From an uncultured Lachnospiraceae bacterium (lineage in GTDB: Bacteria; Bacillota; Clostridia; Lachnospirales; Lachnospiraceae), in the NCBI GenBank assembly GCA_902476645.1, contig CABSEG010000056.1, positions 1-19,033 of the forward strand: a stretch of DNA of 19,033 nucleotides, written 5' to 3'. Below, one piece after another: positions 1-6,932 of the stretch (position 1 is its first letter; every line of letters begins with the position of its first letter). Below the pieces are notes generated by a model. It had not been told where the DNA came from. It searched no databases and saw only the letters and a list, made by a program, of their open reading frames with translations. The position numbers were made by a program, and so were the translations under genes.

Positions 1-246
1 GCCGATCCCATTTACTCCAAGCAGCAGTCGAAAAATTTCCAGATCATCCTGCTTCCGGAATCCATAGAGCTGCATGGCATCTTCCTTTACATATAAATAC
101 GTATACAGCAACACCGTCTCTCCCTTGGGCGGAAGGTGATCTGCTTCTCTGGATGTAATAAAGACCTGATATCCAATATCATGAACATCCAAAATCACCC
201 GGTTTTCAAACACTTCTTCTATCTTACCTCTGACGTACGCAATCAT
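1..246 (-). CDS. ruvA: Holliday junction branch migration protein RuvA (5' part, cut by window edge)
   Basis: The first 82 codons are visible; the gene runs off the left edge. The protein opens MIAYVRGKIEEVFENRVILD, followed by GYQVFI and, near residue 55, YLYVKEDAMQLYGF and LLLGVNGIG. This is the order seen in the N-terminal OB-fold and the first helix-hairpin-helix of RuvA. RuvA binds the four-way junction as a tetramer and loads the RuvB motor during recombination repair. The ATG at 246 follows a GGGAGG ribosome binding site at 252-257. The partner ruvB should lie just beyond the left edge (expectation from the family, not seen). Identification is confident; only the length is unknown. Confidence 0.93.
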   Translation of the reverse strand, partial: MIAYVRGKIEEVFENRVILDVHDIGYQVFITSREADHLPPKGETVLLYTYLYVKEDAMQLYGFRKQDDLEIFRLLLGVNGIG

Positions 247-279
247 ACTATCCTCCCATGGACCAAAACATTTGTTCTT

Positions 280-308
280 ATCATATCATACCGGCCTTAC
301 GGAATCAA
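280..308 (-). promoter_or_regulatory. Candidate sigma-A promoter for ruvA
   Basis: On the minus strand TTGATT (303-308) and TATGAT (280-285) are separated by exactly 17 bases. The start of ruvA is about 35 bases downstream. The -35 box touches the cobC stop codon. No hairpin terminator is visible between cobC and ruvA, so readthrough from the cob operon is also possible. Confidence 0.45.
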
Positions 309-896
309 TCACAGATTTTCTATGACCCTCATGCGCCCGTTCTCCAGCCAGGATTCCCAGGAAAATTCCAGCAAAAAACCCTCGCCGTTTTTGATCTGCC
401 AATCATAAAAATCCCGTTTCGGCTGTCCGAAAGCTTCCAGTATACTCATGATCGTACCACCGTGCACTACCAGGGCACAACACTCCATCCGCAGCTTTTT
501 CATAGACTCCACGGACTTTAAAAACCCCTGGCGACACCTGTCCCGAAAGACCTGCGGCTGTTCTCCACCTGGAAAAGGAAGGGTTCCCTGACTTTCCACC
601 CACCTCTGGTAATCAGGATGTTCTGCCAGCTCTCTGTAATTATGATTTTCAAATTCCCCAAAATCGCATTCCCGAAGTTCTGAAACTATCGTCTGTCCCA
701 CTCCCGGAAACACAATCCCAGCCGTCTGAATACAACGCCTTAAAGGGCTTACAAATACCTGCTCCACCGGAAACTTACCATACCAGGCTCTCCCCAAAAC
801 CGCCTCCCTGCAGATTGGTTCATCGGTGACGCCAATATAACGTCCTTCCAGGTTTCCCTTAGTGGCAAAGTGACGTATCAAAAGCAGCTCAGCCAT
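309..896 (-). CDS. cobC: Alpha-ribazole phosphatase, histidine phosphatase superfamily
   Basis: This 195-residue protein belongs to the histidine phosphatase (phosphoglycerate mutase-like) superfamily. Visible motifs are LLIRHFATKGNLEGRY at the N-terminus (phospho-acceptor His9), FVSPLRRCIQTA, ECDFGEFE with the likely acid Glu, and VVHGGT with the second active-site His. The usual RHG is RHF here. The neighbours are cobT, cobU and cobS, so the likely role is removal of the 5'-phosphate from alpha-ribazole phosphate or adenosylcobalamin phosphate, the last step of nucleotide loop assembly. Its ATG lies inside the end of the preceding gene (8-base overlap), implying translational coupling. A phosphatase with another substrate cannot be excluded from sequence alone, but context is strong. 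Confidence 0.88.
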   Translation of the reverse strand: MAELLLIRHFATKGNLEGRYIGVTDEPICREAVLGRAWYGKFPVEQVFVSPLRRCIQTAGIVFPGVGQTIVSELRECDFGEFENHNYRELAEHPDYQRWVESQGTLPFPGGEQPQVFRDRCRQGFLKSVESMKKLRMECCALVVHGGTIMSILEAFGQPKRDFYDWQIKNGEGFLLEFSWESWLENGRMRVIENL

Positions 897-1275
897 CTTT
901 AATCACCGTTCCGATGCCACAGATCACCCGGTGTACCTGCCCGGCCATTGCAGCCAGTTTACAGCAAAGTCTTCCGTGTTGTTCCCGGTACGTTCGGTCA
1001 AAGGCATCCATAGGCACAACGCCGCAGCCCAACTCATCCGTAATCAAAACGATTCCCGGATTCTCTAGAAACAATCTCTGTGGCAATTGTTCCAAGTCCC
1101 ATCCAGCCTGCAAGGCCCTTTTTACCCAGAGATGAAAGTGGTTCATCCCCTTACAGGAAAACAAAGCTTCTAAGGCACACTCTGCCCCATCTTTCATCTG
1201 TTCTTCCTGAATCAGACCCATTGCAATTCCATAGGCTGCCTTTCCCTGAAAAGCTCCGCCTACAATCAGTTTCAT
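889..1275 (-). CDS. Short CobU-like protein (C-terminal motifs retained, guanylylation region absent)
   Basis: The 128 residues resemble CobU, the adenosylcobinamide kinase/guanylyltransferase, but the protein is about 50 residues shorter than usual. The N-terminus has an altered P-loop, GGAFQGKAAY, where CobU has GGxxSGKS. The middle stretch with the guanylylated His (RIxxHxxxR) is absent. The C-terminal half keeps the family signature: TDELGCGVVPMDAFDRTYRE, then HGRLCCKLA and VICGIGTVIK. Its ATG overlaps the cobS stop, with GGAGG inside the cobS end, so it is translationally coupled. A second, full-length CobU homologue lies upstream in the same operon and is weak exactly where this one is strong. 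It may be a partner subunit or a regulatory remnant; the enzymatic role is unproven. Confidence 0.75.
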   Translation of the reverse strand: MKLIVGGAFQGKAAYGIAMGLIQEEQMKDGAECALEALFSCKGMNHFHLWVKRALQAGWDLEQLPQRLFLENPGIVLITDELGCGVVPMDAFDRTYREQHGRLCCKLAAMAGQVHRVICGIGTVIKDG

Positions 1276-2036
1276 ATTACCAAATTACCTCCAATCACAC
1301 AAATAGCCATCACAAGCTCGCAAATCTGTAAAAAAAATCCCGCCAGGTCTCCGGTAATGCCCCCAAATTTCCGATTGGACATCCGATAATAGTAGACAAA
1401 GGTCAAAGCAGCTCCCAACATCCCTGCTCCTCCAAGAACCGGATCTATCCACAGCATTCCCCCTGCGCAGGCGAAAATATAGAATGCCATGACGATACGC
1501 ACCCTTCCCTTCACTGCCTGCTCGGAAAACAAAGCCGCAAGCCCTGTCTGCTTAGCCATGGGAAAGCTGACCAGAGCAAATCCGCTCATAGCCCTGGACA
1601 GGATAAAGCCCACAGCCAGGATCTGCAAACTCTTTCTATCGGCTTGAGAATAGATACCAAAGGCCAGTAAAAAATAGAGGATACCCACGATGATGGCAAA
1701 GGCACCGGCATGGGAATCCTTCAAAATTTCCAGCTTTTCCTCCCTGCTTTTATAGGAACTGAGCGCGTCTGCGGTGTCCAAAAGCCCGTCCACATGAATT
1801 CCCCCTGTCACTGCCACGGGAATCACTACCATCACTGCGCTGTAAAGAATACTTCCCCTTCCGGGAGTCTGCCAGGCCAGAAAATCCCAGATGAGCATCC
1901 CCGCGCCAATCACGACTCCAATCAGAGGGAAAAAACACATGGCATATTTCATAGCCTCTTTTGTCCAATTGGTTTTGGGCATGGGGATCTTAGAATACAT
2001 GGAAAATGCAACAAAAAGACTTCTGATCAGATTCAT
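1272..2036 (-). CDS. cobS: Adenosylcobinamide-GDP ribazoletransferase (cobalamin synthase)
   Basis: The 254-residue integral membrane protein joins adenosylcobinamide-GDP to alpha-ribazole (or its phosphate) to give cobalamin. The family signature is clear near residues 80-120: GGIHVDGLLDTADAL, then EKLEILKDSHAGAFAI, the acidic and basic residues thought to bind Mg2+ and substrate. Several hydrophobic segments follow, and GGITGDLAG lies near the C-terminus. The length is normal for the family. The start ATG overlaps the cobU stop as ATGA, and the end overlaps the start of the next gene, so the operon is tightly coupled. Confidence 0.96.
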   Translation of the reverse strand: MNLIRSLFVAFSMYSKIPMPKTNWTKEAMKYAMCFFPLIGVVIGAGMLIWDFLAWQTPGRGSILYSAVMVVIPVAVTGGIHVDGLLDTADALSSYKSREEKLEILKDSHAGAFAIIVGILYFLLAFGIYSQADRKSLQILAVGFILSRAMSGFALVSFPMAKQTGLAALFSEQAVKGRVRIVMAFYIFACAGGMLWIDPVLGGAGMLGAALTFVYYYRMSNRKFGGITGDLAGFFLQICELVMAICVIGGNLVI

Positions 2037-2563
2037 CCTTTGCCCGCCTTTCTCTTCTGATATAGTGGAATCCCGTAAACCACCTCTGCCACCTCATCCG
2101 CCTTCTGTGCCATCCATATATTGATTGCTCCAAGGCAGCTTTGATAGCGTCTGGTCTCTTCTTCATAGATATCCCCATCAGAAAAAATCTCATTGGTCAC
2201 CACAACCATATGGCGAACCTGGGTCAGGATGTGATGGAGTCCCGCCAGAATCCGCCTGGCCGCATTCTCCCCGGCTCCCTCCTTCGCAAACATCTCATTG
2301 GCCGCCAGATTGGACATACACTCCAGCAGCACAATGCTATCCCCGGGCAGGTTTAGCTTTTCCAGCCCGGTATAACACTCGATGGTGGTAAAGCCCTTGC
2401 CTTCCCTCATCCTTCTGTGCCTCTCCACTCTTCGTCTGCTCTCCTCATCAAAACACATCATAGTGGCTATGTAAATGCGCTTCCCTTCTCCGAGTCTTGT
2501 CACCTTCTCTTCGGCAAAGGCTGACTTTCCACTGCCGCTTCCCCCTGTTACCACAGTAAACAT
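2033..2563 (-). CDS. cobU: Adenosylcobinamide kinase / adenosylcobinamide-phosphate guanylyltransferase
   Basis: CobU phosphorylates adenosylcobinamide and transfers GMP to it. The P-loop GGSGSGKS lies just after the start, followed by YIATMMCFDEE and RRVERHRRMREGKGF, which carries the His expected to be guanylylated, and SIVLLECMSNLAAN. The C-terminal NEVGxGIVP...FRD...GR signature is poorly kept (TNEIFSDGDIYEEETRRY instead). I chose the ATG at 2563 because AGGTGG sits 4-6 bases upstream. A GTG nine bases earlier has no ribosome binding site and would almost touch the cobT stop. It lies between cobT and cobS. Confidence 0.92.
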   Translation of the reverse strand: MFTVVTGGSGSGKSAFAEEKVTRLGEGKRIYIATMMCFDEESRRRVERHRRMREGKGFTTIECYTGLEKLNLPGDSIVLLECMSNLAANEMFAKEGAGENAARRILAGLHHILTQVRHMVVVTNEIFSDGDIYEEETRRYQSCLGAINIWMAQKADEVAEVVYGIPLYQKRKAGKG

Positions 2564-2573
2564 TCTTTCCACC

Positions 2574-3623
2574 TCAATCCAGGGGTTGGTACTCTTCCAC
2601 CTGGATCTCCTGAAAAGTACTCATTCCATTGTAAACTTTCTGTGCCATGGAGAGAACCGGAAACAGCATCACTGCCCCTGTCCCCTCTCCCAGGCACATA
2701 TCGCAGTGCAGCATAGCGTCTAGGCCCAGTGATTCCAGAACCTGGCGGGCCGCCGGCTCCTTGGATACATGAGAGGCCAGCATGTATTCTCTGGCTAAGG
2801 AACATAGGGATACGGCGCAGAGAGCTGCCACCGCAGAGATGAACCCATCGATCACCACTGGTACCCCACAAGCTGCTCCTCCCAAAAAAACTCCGGTAAG
2901 ACCGGCCAGATCCAGACCACCCACTTTAGCCAGCACGTCCACCGGATCCCGGGGATCCGGCTGATTCACCTGAATTGCCCTTTTAATAGCCCGGATCTTT
3001 CGATCCAATCCTGCGGAGGAAAGCCCGGCTCCTCTTCCGGTTACTTCTTCTACCGGTAAATGCATAAGTACGGATGCCACAGCGCTGCTGGTGGTAGTAT
3101 TTCCAATCCCCATCTCCCCGGTGGCCAGGATCTGATACCCTTTTTCTTTTAATCCTTCCACTATGGAAATACCGGTTTCAATGGCCTCCGCAGCCTGAGC
3201 CCGGCTCATAGCCGGTCCTTTCGTCATATTTTTCGTTCCGTATGCGATTTTGCGGTTGATCACGCTGGTATCCACCGCCACTCCGATGTCCACCGGCACG
3301 ATATCCACTCCGGCCGCCTCGCACAACAAACTGGCGGTAGCCTGCTTTTTCATAAAATTTTCAGTGACAATGGCCGTGACCTCCTGCCCTGTCTGGGTCA
3401 CGCCTTCTTCCACGACTCCATTATCCGCACACATAATCACCAGGGCCTTTTTTTCCAGAGTGATTTGACTGCTGCCAGTGATTCCGGCGATTTTTACAAA
3501 TGCATCTTCCAGCTTTCCAAGGCTGTGCAAGGGCTTAGCAATGCTATCCCACCGTTTTTTACAGAGGGCTTTTGCCTGTTCATCCGGTTCTTGTATTGTT
3601 TTTTTTATTTCCTCTAATGTCAT
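2574..3623 (-). CDS. cobT: Nicotinate-nucleotide--dimethylbenzimidazole phosphoribosyltransferase
   Basis: CobT makes alpha-ribazole phosphate, the lower-ligand nucleotide, from a benzimidazole-type base and nicotinate mononucleotide. The protein shows PLHSLGKLEDAF, then VIMCADNGVVEEGVTQTG, DIGV, GEMGIGNTTTSSAV and the C-terminal CLGEGTGAVM with the catalytic Glu. All are standard CobT landmarks, and length (349 residues) is normal. The ATG at 3623 is preferred over a GTG at 3635 because GGAGG lies five bases upstream of the ATG. It is the first gene of the operon, driven by the consensus promoter at 3677-3705. The lower-ligand base used (benzimidazole or other) cannot be read from the sequence. 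Confidence 0.95.
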   Translation of the reverse strand: MTLEEIKKTIQEPDEQAKALCKKRWDSIAKPLHSLGKLEDAFVKIAGITGSSQITLEKKALVIMCADNGVVEEGVTQTGQEVTAIVTENFMKKQATASLLCEAAGVDIVPVDIGVAVDTSVINRKIAYGTKNMTKGPAMSRAQAAEAIETGISIVEGLKEKGYQILATGEMGIGNTTTSSAVASVLMHLPVEEVTGRGAGLSSAGLDRKIRAIKRAIQVNQPDPRDPVDVLAKVGGLDLAGLTGVFLGGAACGVPVVIDGFISAVAALCAVSLCSLAREYMLASHVSKEPAARQVLESLGLDAMLHCDMCLGEGTGAVMLFPVLSMAQKVYNGMSTFQEIQVEEYQPLD

Positions 3624-3676
3624 GACTTCCTCCACTCCCGGCTGTTTCTTCTACTTGTATTAAGCTTATTTTATAA

Positions 3677-3705
3677 ATTATAGGGGGTGAAAAAAAACGT
3701 GTCAA
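3677..3705 (-). promoter_or_regulatory. Consensus sigma-A promoter of the cob operon
   Basis: On the minus strand TTGACA (3700-3705) and TATAAT (3677-3682) match consensus at all 12 positions with a 17-base spacer. Transcription should start near 3670, leaving about 45 nt before the cobT ATG. That is too short to hold a cobalamin riboswitch aptamer. Confidence 0.88.
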
Positions 3706-3707
3706 GT

Positions 3708-3734
3708 AAAAAGAATCCTGTCATGCAGGATTCT
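3708..3734 (-). terminator. Rho-independent terminator after the cell-wall-binding gene
   Basis: AGAATCCTG (3712-3720) and CAGGATTCT (3726-3734) form a perfect 9-bp stem with a 5-base loop. On the minus strand it is followed by a run of five T. It lies 12 bases past the stop of the cell-wall gene and just upstream of the cob promoter, separating the two units. Confidence 0.9.
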
Positions 3735-3745
3735 CTCTACGTACT

Positions 3746-5161
3746 TTATAAAAGTGAAAGGGCCAAAGCTCTCTCCTGGACATATCTGGGTTTATACTGC
3801 GGATACTGCTTTATCCGATATGTATATAGTTTCTTTAAAAAATCTGCGTCTGTCTTTGTATAAGCTTTTGAGTTCTTCACGGCCAGGGCTGCCGTATACT
3901 GTCCGTGCTGAATCGAATAGCTAAAAACCGCGCCCTTTACCACATCGGATCTGCCGTTTAACGTAATGCCCATGTTGGCCAGATACCTGGCGGTCTCATC
4001 GTAATACTCCTGTTTGGCAAACTCGTCCTGATAGCGGGCAAATCCTTCTGGAGAACGATTATAAATGGTATTCCACGCTTTATAGAATTTCTTATTTTTT
4101 CGCAGCTTCACACCGCTGGCATAGGAAGCGTACGTTTTAAACTCTGCAAACATCACCGGATCTTTGCTGTAACAGTATTTCACAAAAGGAAGCAGCGCAT
4201 AGCGGTAATCAAACTGATAAAAACCGCAGGCATTGCCATTGTCTCCGCCTGTCTGGTTATATCCGGCGCTACCGGACTCAAAACGAGTGAAAAACAGCAT
4301 CTTATCTGTCAGCTGCGTATCATCCACATGAATCTGAAGTGTGCATCTTCCCGCCGCGTCAATATTGTAAACATATCCATTGATGGTTACGGCCTTGCTT
4401 TTCTGCATTACACCTTTTTTATTAAAGTAATATGTATAATCACCGATATTTTGCAGGCCCACATACATAACGCCCGTCTTTTTATGGAAGTAATAGCGCT
4501 TTCTTCCAATCGTCTGCCAGCCCTTTAAGGCCGCGCCATAATTTTTCCCGGACCTTGGATAAAAATAATAGGTATTTCCGTTAATCGTCTGAAACCCGGT
4601 TTTCATTTTCCCTTTCTTAGGCCCGAAAAAATACAGCTTGTTTCCCACTTTGGTAAGTCCCCGGTAAAGTTTTCCGGTCGTTAGGTCAAAATAGCGTGTA
4701 TATTTCCCTATCTTTTGCCACCCCTGGTAGCATACGCCGCTGGAGCGGTGAAAATAGTACCATTCCCCGTTGATATTCTGCCATTTGGTTAACATGGCTC
4801 CCGTTTCCGGATCCAAATAGTATCTTTTCTTTTTTACTGTAATCCAGCCTGCCCGCTTTTTCCCGGCTTTGGTATAATAGTACCATTTGCCCTGAATCTC
4901 CTGCCATCCTCCTTTGAAATTGGAAATCCACTTCCCGTCTTCCCCTACAAAATATTGGCCTACCCACTGATTTGTCACCATGATTCCGTTCCCGTCCACA
5001 TAGTAATTTCCAACCCAGCGGTTTTTCAGTTTCTTCCCCTTTTGGTAATACGAATAGGTTCCATCTTCTGCTTTCTTCCAGGCTGCATCCGTCTGCACTG
5101 GCTGGCAGACAAAGAAAAAGGCCAGCAGCAGAAGGAACCACATGACACTTCTTTTTTTCAT
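3746..5161 (-). CDS. Secreted cell-wall-binding repeat protein with lysozyme/transglycosylase-like C-terminus
   Basis: The 471-residue protein begins MKKRSVMWFLLLLAFFFVCQ, a signal peptide, with likely cleavage near residue 26. Residues 27-275 hold roughly ten choline/cell-wall-binding type repeats of about 20-25 residues, with cores such as GWQEIQGKWYYY, KWQNINGEWYYF and GFQTINGNTYYF. Residues 280-471 form a separate domain with RFESG (Glu295), then DNGNACGFYQFD. A Glu followed by a Gly-rich YQFD segment is reminiscent of lysozyme or lytic transglycosylase folds, so a peptidoglycan hydrolase is plausible, but I do not recognise the exact family. It is monocistronic, with a consensus promoter upstream and a terminator downstream. 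Confidence 0.85.
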   Translation of the reverse strand: MKKRSVMWFLLLLAFFFVCQPVQTDAAWKKAEDGTYSYYQKGKKLKNRWVGNYYVDGNGIMVTNQWVGQYFVGEDGKWISNFKGGWQEIQGKWYYYTKAGKKRAGWITVKKKRYYLDPETGAMLTKWQNINGEWYYFHRSSGVCYQGWQKIGKYTRYFDLTTGKLYRGLTKVGNKLYFFGPKKGKMKTGFQTINGNTYYFYPRSGKNYGAALKGWQTIGRKRYYFHKKTGVMYVGLQNIGDYTYYFNKKGVMQKSKAVTINGYVYNIDAAGRCTLQIHVDDTQLTDKMLFFTRFESGSAGYNQTGGDNGNACGFYQFDYRYALLPFVKYCYSKDPVMFAEFKTYASYASGVKLRKNKKFYKAWNTIYNRSPEGFARYQDEFAKQEYYDETARYLANMGITLNGRSDVVKGAVFSYSIQHGQYTAALAVKNSKAYTKTDADFLKKLYTYRIKQYPQYKPRYVQERALALSLL

Positions 5162-5193
5162 GATACGCTCCCCTTTTTTGACTCTTTTTTCTC

Positions 5194-5214
5194 TTTGTTA
5201 CAATTTTGTTACAA
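5194..5214. repeat. Tandem TTTGTTACAA repeat at the transcription start
   Basis: TTTGTTACAA occurs at 5194-5203 and again at 5205-5214, an 11-base spacing. Each copy is close to palindromic around TTGTTACAA. The pair lies just downstream of the predicted start site of the cell-wall gene (about +3 to +23), where a repressor could act. No regulator is assigned. Confidence 0.6.
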
Positions 5215-5223
5215 ATTGGTTTC

Positions 5224-5252
5224 ATTATAAATGATTTCCCCTTGTTTGTCAA
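5224..5252 (-). promoter_or_regulatory. Consensus sigma-A promoter of the cell-wall-binding gene
   Basis: TTGACA (5247-5252) and TATAAT (5224-5229) on the minus strand match consensus fully with a 17-base spacer. The leader is about 55 nt and includes the tandem TTTGTTACAA repeat and a GGGGAG ribosome binding site before the ATG at 5161. Confidence 0.88.
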
Positions 5253-5314
5253 TTAGGAACAAAGTGCCAATCATTCACTCTAATCTGCTCTTTTCCACAT
5301 CAGCGCACACAATT

Positions 5315-5355
5315 CGGGCAGGAAGCTGATGACATGCAAAACAACTTCCTGCCCG
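5315..5355 (-). terminator. Hairpin downstream of the purine permease
   Basis: CGGGCAGGAAG (5315-5325) and CTTCCTGCCCG (5345-5355) form a perfect 11-bp GC-rich stem with a 19-base loop, starting 34 bases past the permease stop. The 3' tail on the minus strand (AATTGTG) has few T, so it is a weak intrinsic terminator or an RNA-stabilising hairpin. Confidence 0.55.
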
Positions 5356-5388
5356 GTGATGAAACTTCTGTTGAAATCAAAACTGAAA

Positions 5389-6771
5389 TTAAATCAGGAA
5401 ATATTTTAGTATAAACAACACGGTCAGCACATACATAACCACGCTGATTTTCTTCTCCTTGGCCTTGCCTGAAATCACATTGATTACCACGTAGGAAATG
5501 ATTCCCATAGCAATTCCCTCAGAAATGCTGTAGAAGAAAGACATAGCCGCAATGCAGATAAAGGCCGGTATTCCGTCAGAAGCATCGCTAAAGTTAATTT
5601 TCCCCACATTCCCCAGCATATAGAAGCCCACAACAACCAGAGCCGGAGCTGTGGCAAAAGAAGGAATCGCTAAAAAAATAGGCGACAGAAGCAAGGAAAG
5701 CAAAAACAATATGGCTGTTGTAATGGCCGTCAGCCCGGTTCTTCCTCCTTCTGAAACACCCGAGGCACTTTCCACAAAGGTGGTCACCGTGGAAGTTCCA
5801 AGCACTGCTCCTGTGGTGGTGGCAACTGCGTCTGCCAGAAGAGCGCCTTTGAGCCTGGGCAGTTTTCCATCTTTATCCAGCATTCCGGCCTTGGAAGATA
5901 CACCGATTAAGGTTCCCAGCGTATCAAAAAGATCCACAAACAGGAAAGCAAAAACCACGACTACCAATTCCAGAATCGGAATGCCGCTGAAGCTAAAGTG
6001 TGCAAAAATCGGTGACAAACTGGGAATGGAAAGGCCCTGGGAAAAATCAGGAAGCAGGGATGCAAAGCCCAGCTCCGGATTTGGGACATACACCCCGGCC
6101 AATTGGCAGACAATTCCAATGGCCCAGGTAATCAGGATTCCCCACAGAATATTGCCTTTTATCCCTCTGGCTACCAAGATCGCCGTAATCAAGATACCGA
6201 CAATAGCCAACAGCACGGTAATTCCCACGTCCTGGAACGATCCGGCCCCATTGTTTAACTCCTGAAATCCCTCCAGAGAAAAGAGGGAAACTAAAGTACT
6301 TCCTCCGATAACCACTTTCGCGTTCTGAAGTCCGATAAATGCGATATATAGCCCGATCCCTACACTAACGGCATGCTTCAGACTCATGGGGATGGCATTA
6401 AAGATGGCTTCCCGGACGCGAAAACAGGACAACAGGATAAAGATAATTCCCTCAATGAATACGGCAGCCAAGGCCACTTGCCAAGAATACCCCATTTTAA
6501 GCACTACCGTGTAGGCAAAATACGCATTTAATCCCATACCTGGAGCCAGCGCGAAAGGATAATTGGCAAACAAAGCCATAAACAGGGTCCCCAAAAAGGC
6601 AGCAATAGCCGTCGCTGTGAAGACGGCCCCCTTATCCATCCCGGTCACAGAAAGGATATTGGGGTTTACAGCCAAGATGTAAGCCATGGTCATAAACGTA
6701 GTAATGCCGGCAATCAATTCTGTCTTAACGTTCGTCTTGTTCTCTCTTAGCTTAAAAAACTTCTCTAACAT
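5389..6771 (-). CDS. Purine (adenine/guanine/hypoxanthine) permease, NCS2 AzgA-like
   Basis: The 460-residue protein has about 12-14 hydrophobic segments and belongs to the NCS2 AzgA/PbuG group of proton-coupled purine importers. Diagnostic stretches are ELIAGITTFMTMAYILAVNP near the N-terminus, ANYPFALAPGMGLNAYFAYT, then LFVDLFDTLGTLIGVSSKAG, and GTSTVTTFVESASGVSEGGR, a substrate-site region. The length is typical. The ATG at 6771 follows AGGAGG. No purine riboswitch was recognised in the upstream 161 bases. Substrate choice among adenine, guanine and hypoxanthine cannot be settled from motifs alone. It is monocistronic between spoIVA and a downstream hairpin. Confidence 0.93.
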   Translation of the reverse strand: MLEKFFKLRENKTNVKTELIAGITTFMTMAYILAVNPNILSVTGMDKGAVFTATAIAAFLGTLFMALFANYPFALAPGMGLNAYFAYTVVLKMGYSWQVALAAVFIEGIIFILLSCFRVREAIFNAIPMSLKHAVSVGIGLYIAFIGLQNAKVVIGGSTLVSLFSLEGFQELNNGAGSFQDVGITVLLAIVGILITAILVARGIKGNILWGILITWAIGIVCQLAGVYVPNPELGFASLLPDFSQGLSIPSLSPIFAHFSFSGIPILELVVVVFAFLFVDLFDTLGTLIGVSSKAGMLDKDGKLPRLKGALLADAVATTTGAVLGTSTVTTFVESASGVSEGGRTGLTAITTAILFLLSLLLSPIFLAIPSFATAPALVVVGFYMLGNVGKINFSDASDGIPAFICIAAMSFFYSISEGIAMGIISYVVINVISGKAKEKKISVVMYVLTVLFILKYFLI

Positions 6772-6844
6772 GGATTTGCCTCCTGTGTGTTTTCATTTAC
6801 AAAGGCTTCTGAACCACCTTTGCATTTATTTTTCTATAATGAAA

Positions 6845-6873
6845 ATTTTATCAATTTTTTATAATTTTGTAAA
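6845..6873 (-). promoter_or_regulatory. Candidate promoter of the purine permease
   Basis: TTTACA (6868-6873) and TAAAAT (6845-6850) on the minus strand have a 17-base spacer, in an AT-rich intergenic region. A small stem CAAAGG...CCTTTG lies in the leader. The match is imperfect and AT-rich sequence gives chance hits. Confidence 0.4.
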
Positions 6874-6932
6874 CGCTTTTTTCTTCTTTTTGCTTTTTTT
6901 TGCAAACTTCATATTATATATCTGCTGGAACA

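Noticed and set aside
5651..6265. Long plus-strand frame (204 codons) opposite the purine permease
   Set aside because: It is the antisense shadow of a well-supported membrane transporter gene, without a ribosome binding site or recognisable domain.
6859..6912. 17-residue lysine-rich mini-ORF on the minus strand between spoIVA and the permease
   Set aside because: No ribosome binding site; the lysines come from an A-rich intergenic stretch that also holds the permease promoter.
6772..6932. Purine riboswitch upstream of the permease
   Set aside because: I looked for the conserved TATA...TTTCTACC...  aptamer pattern on the minus strand and did not find it.
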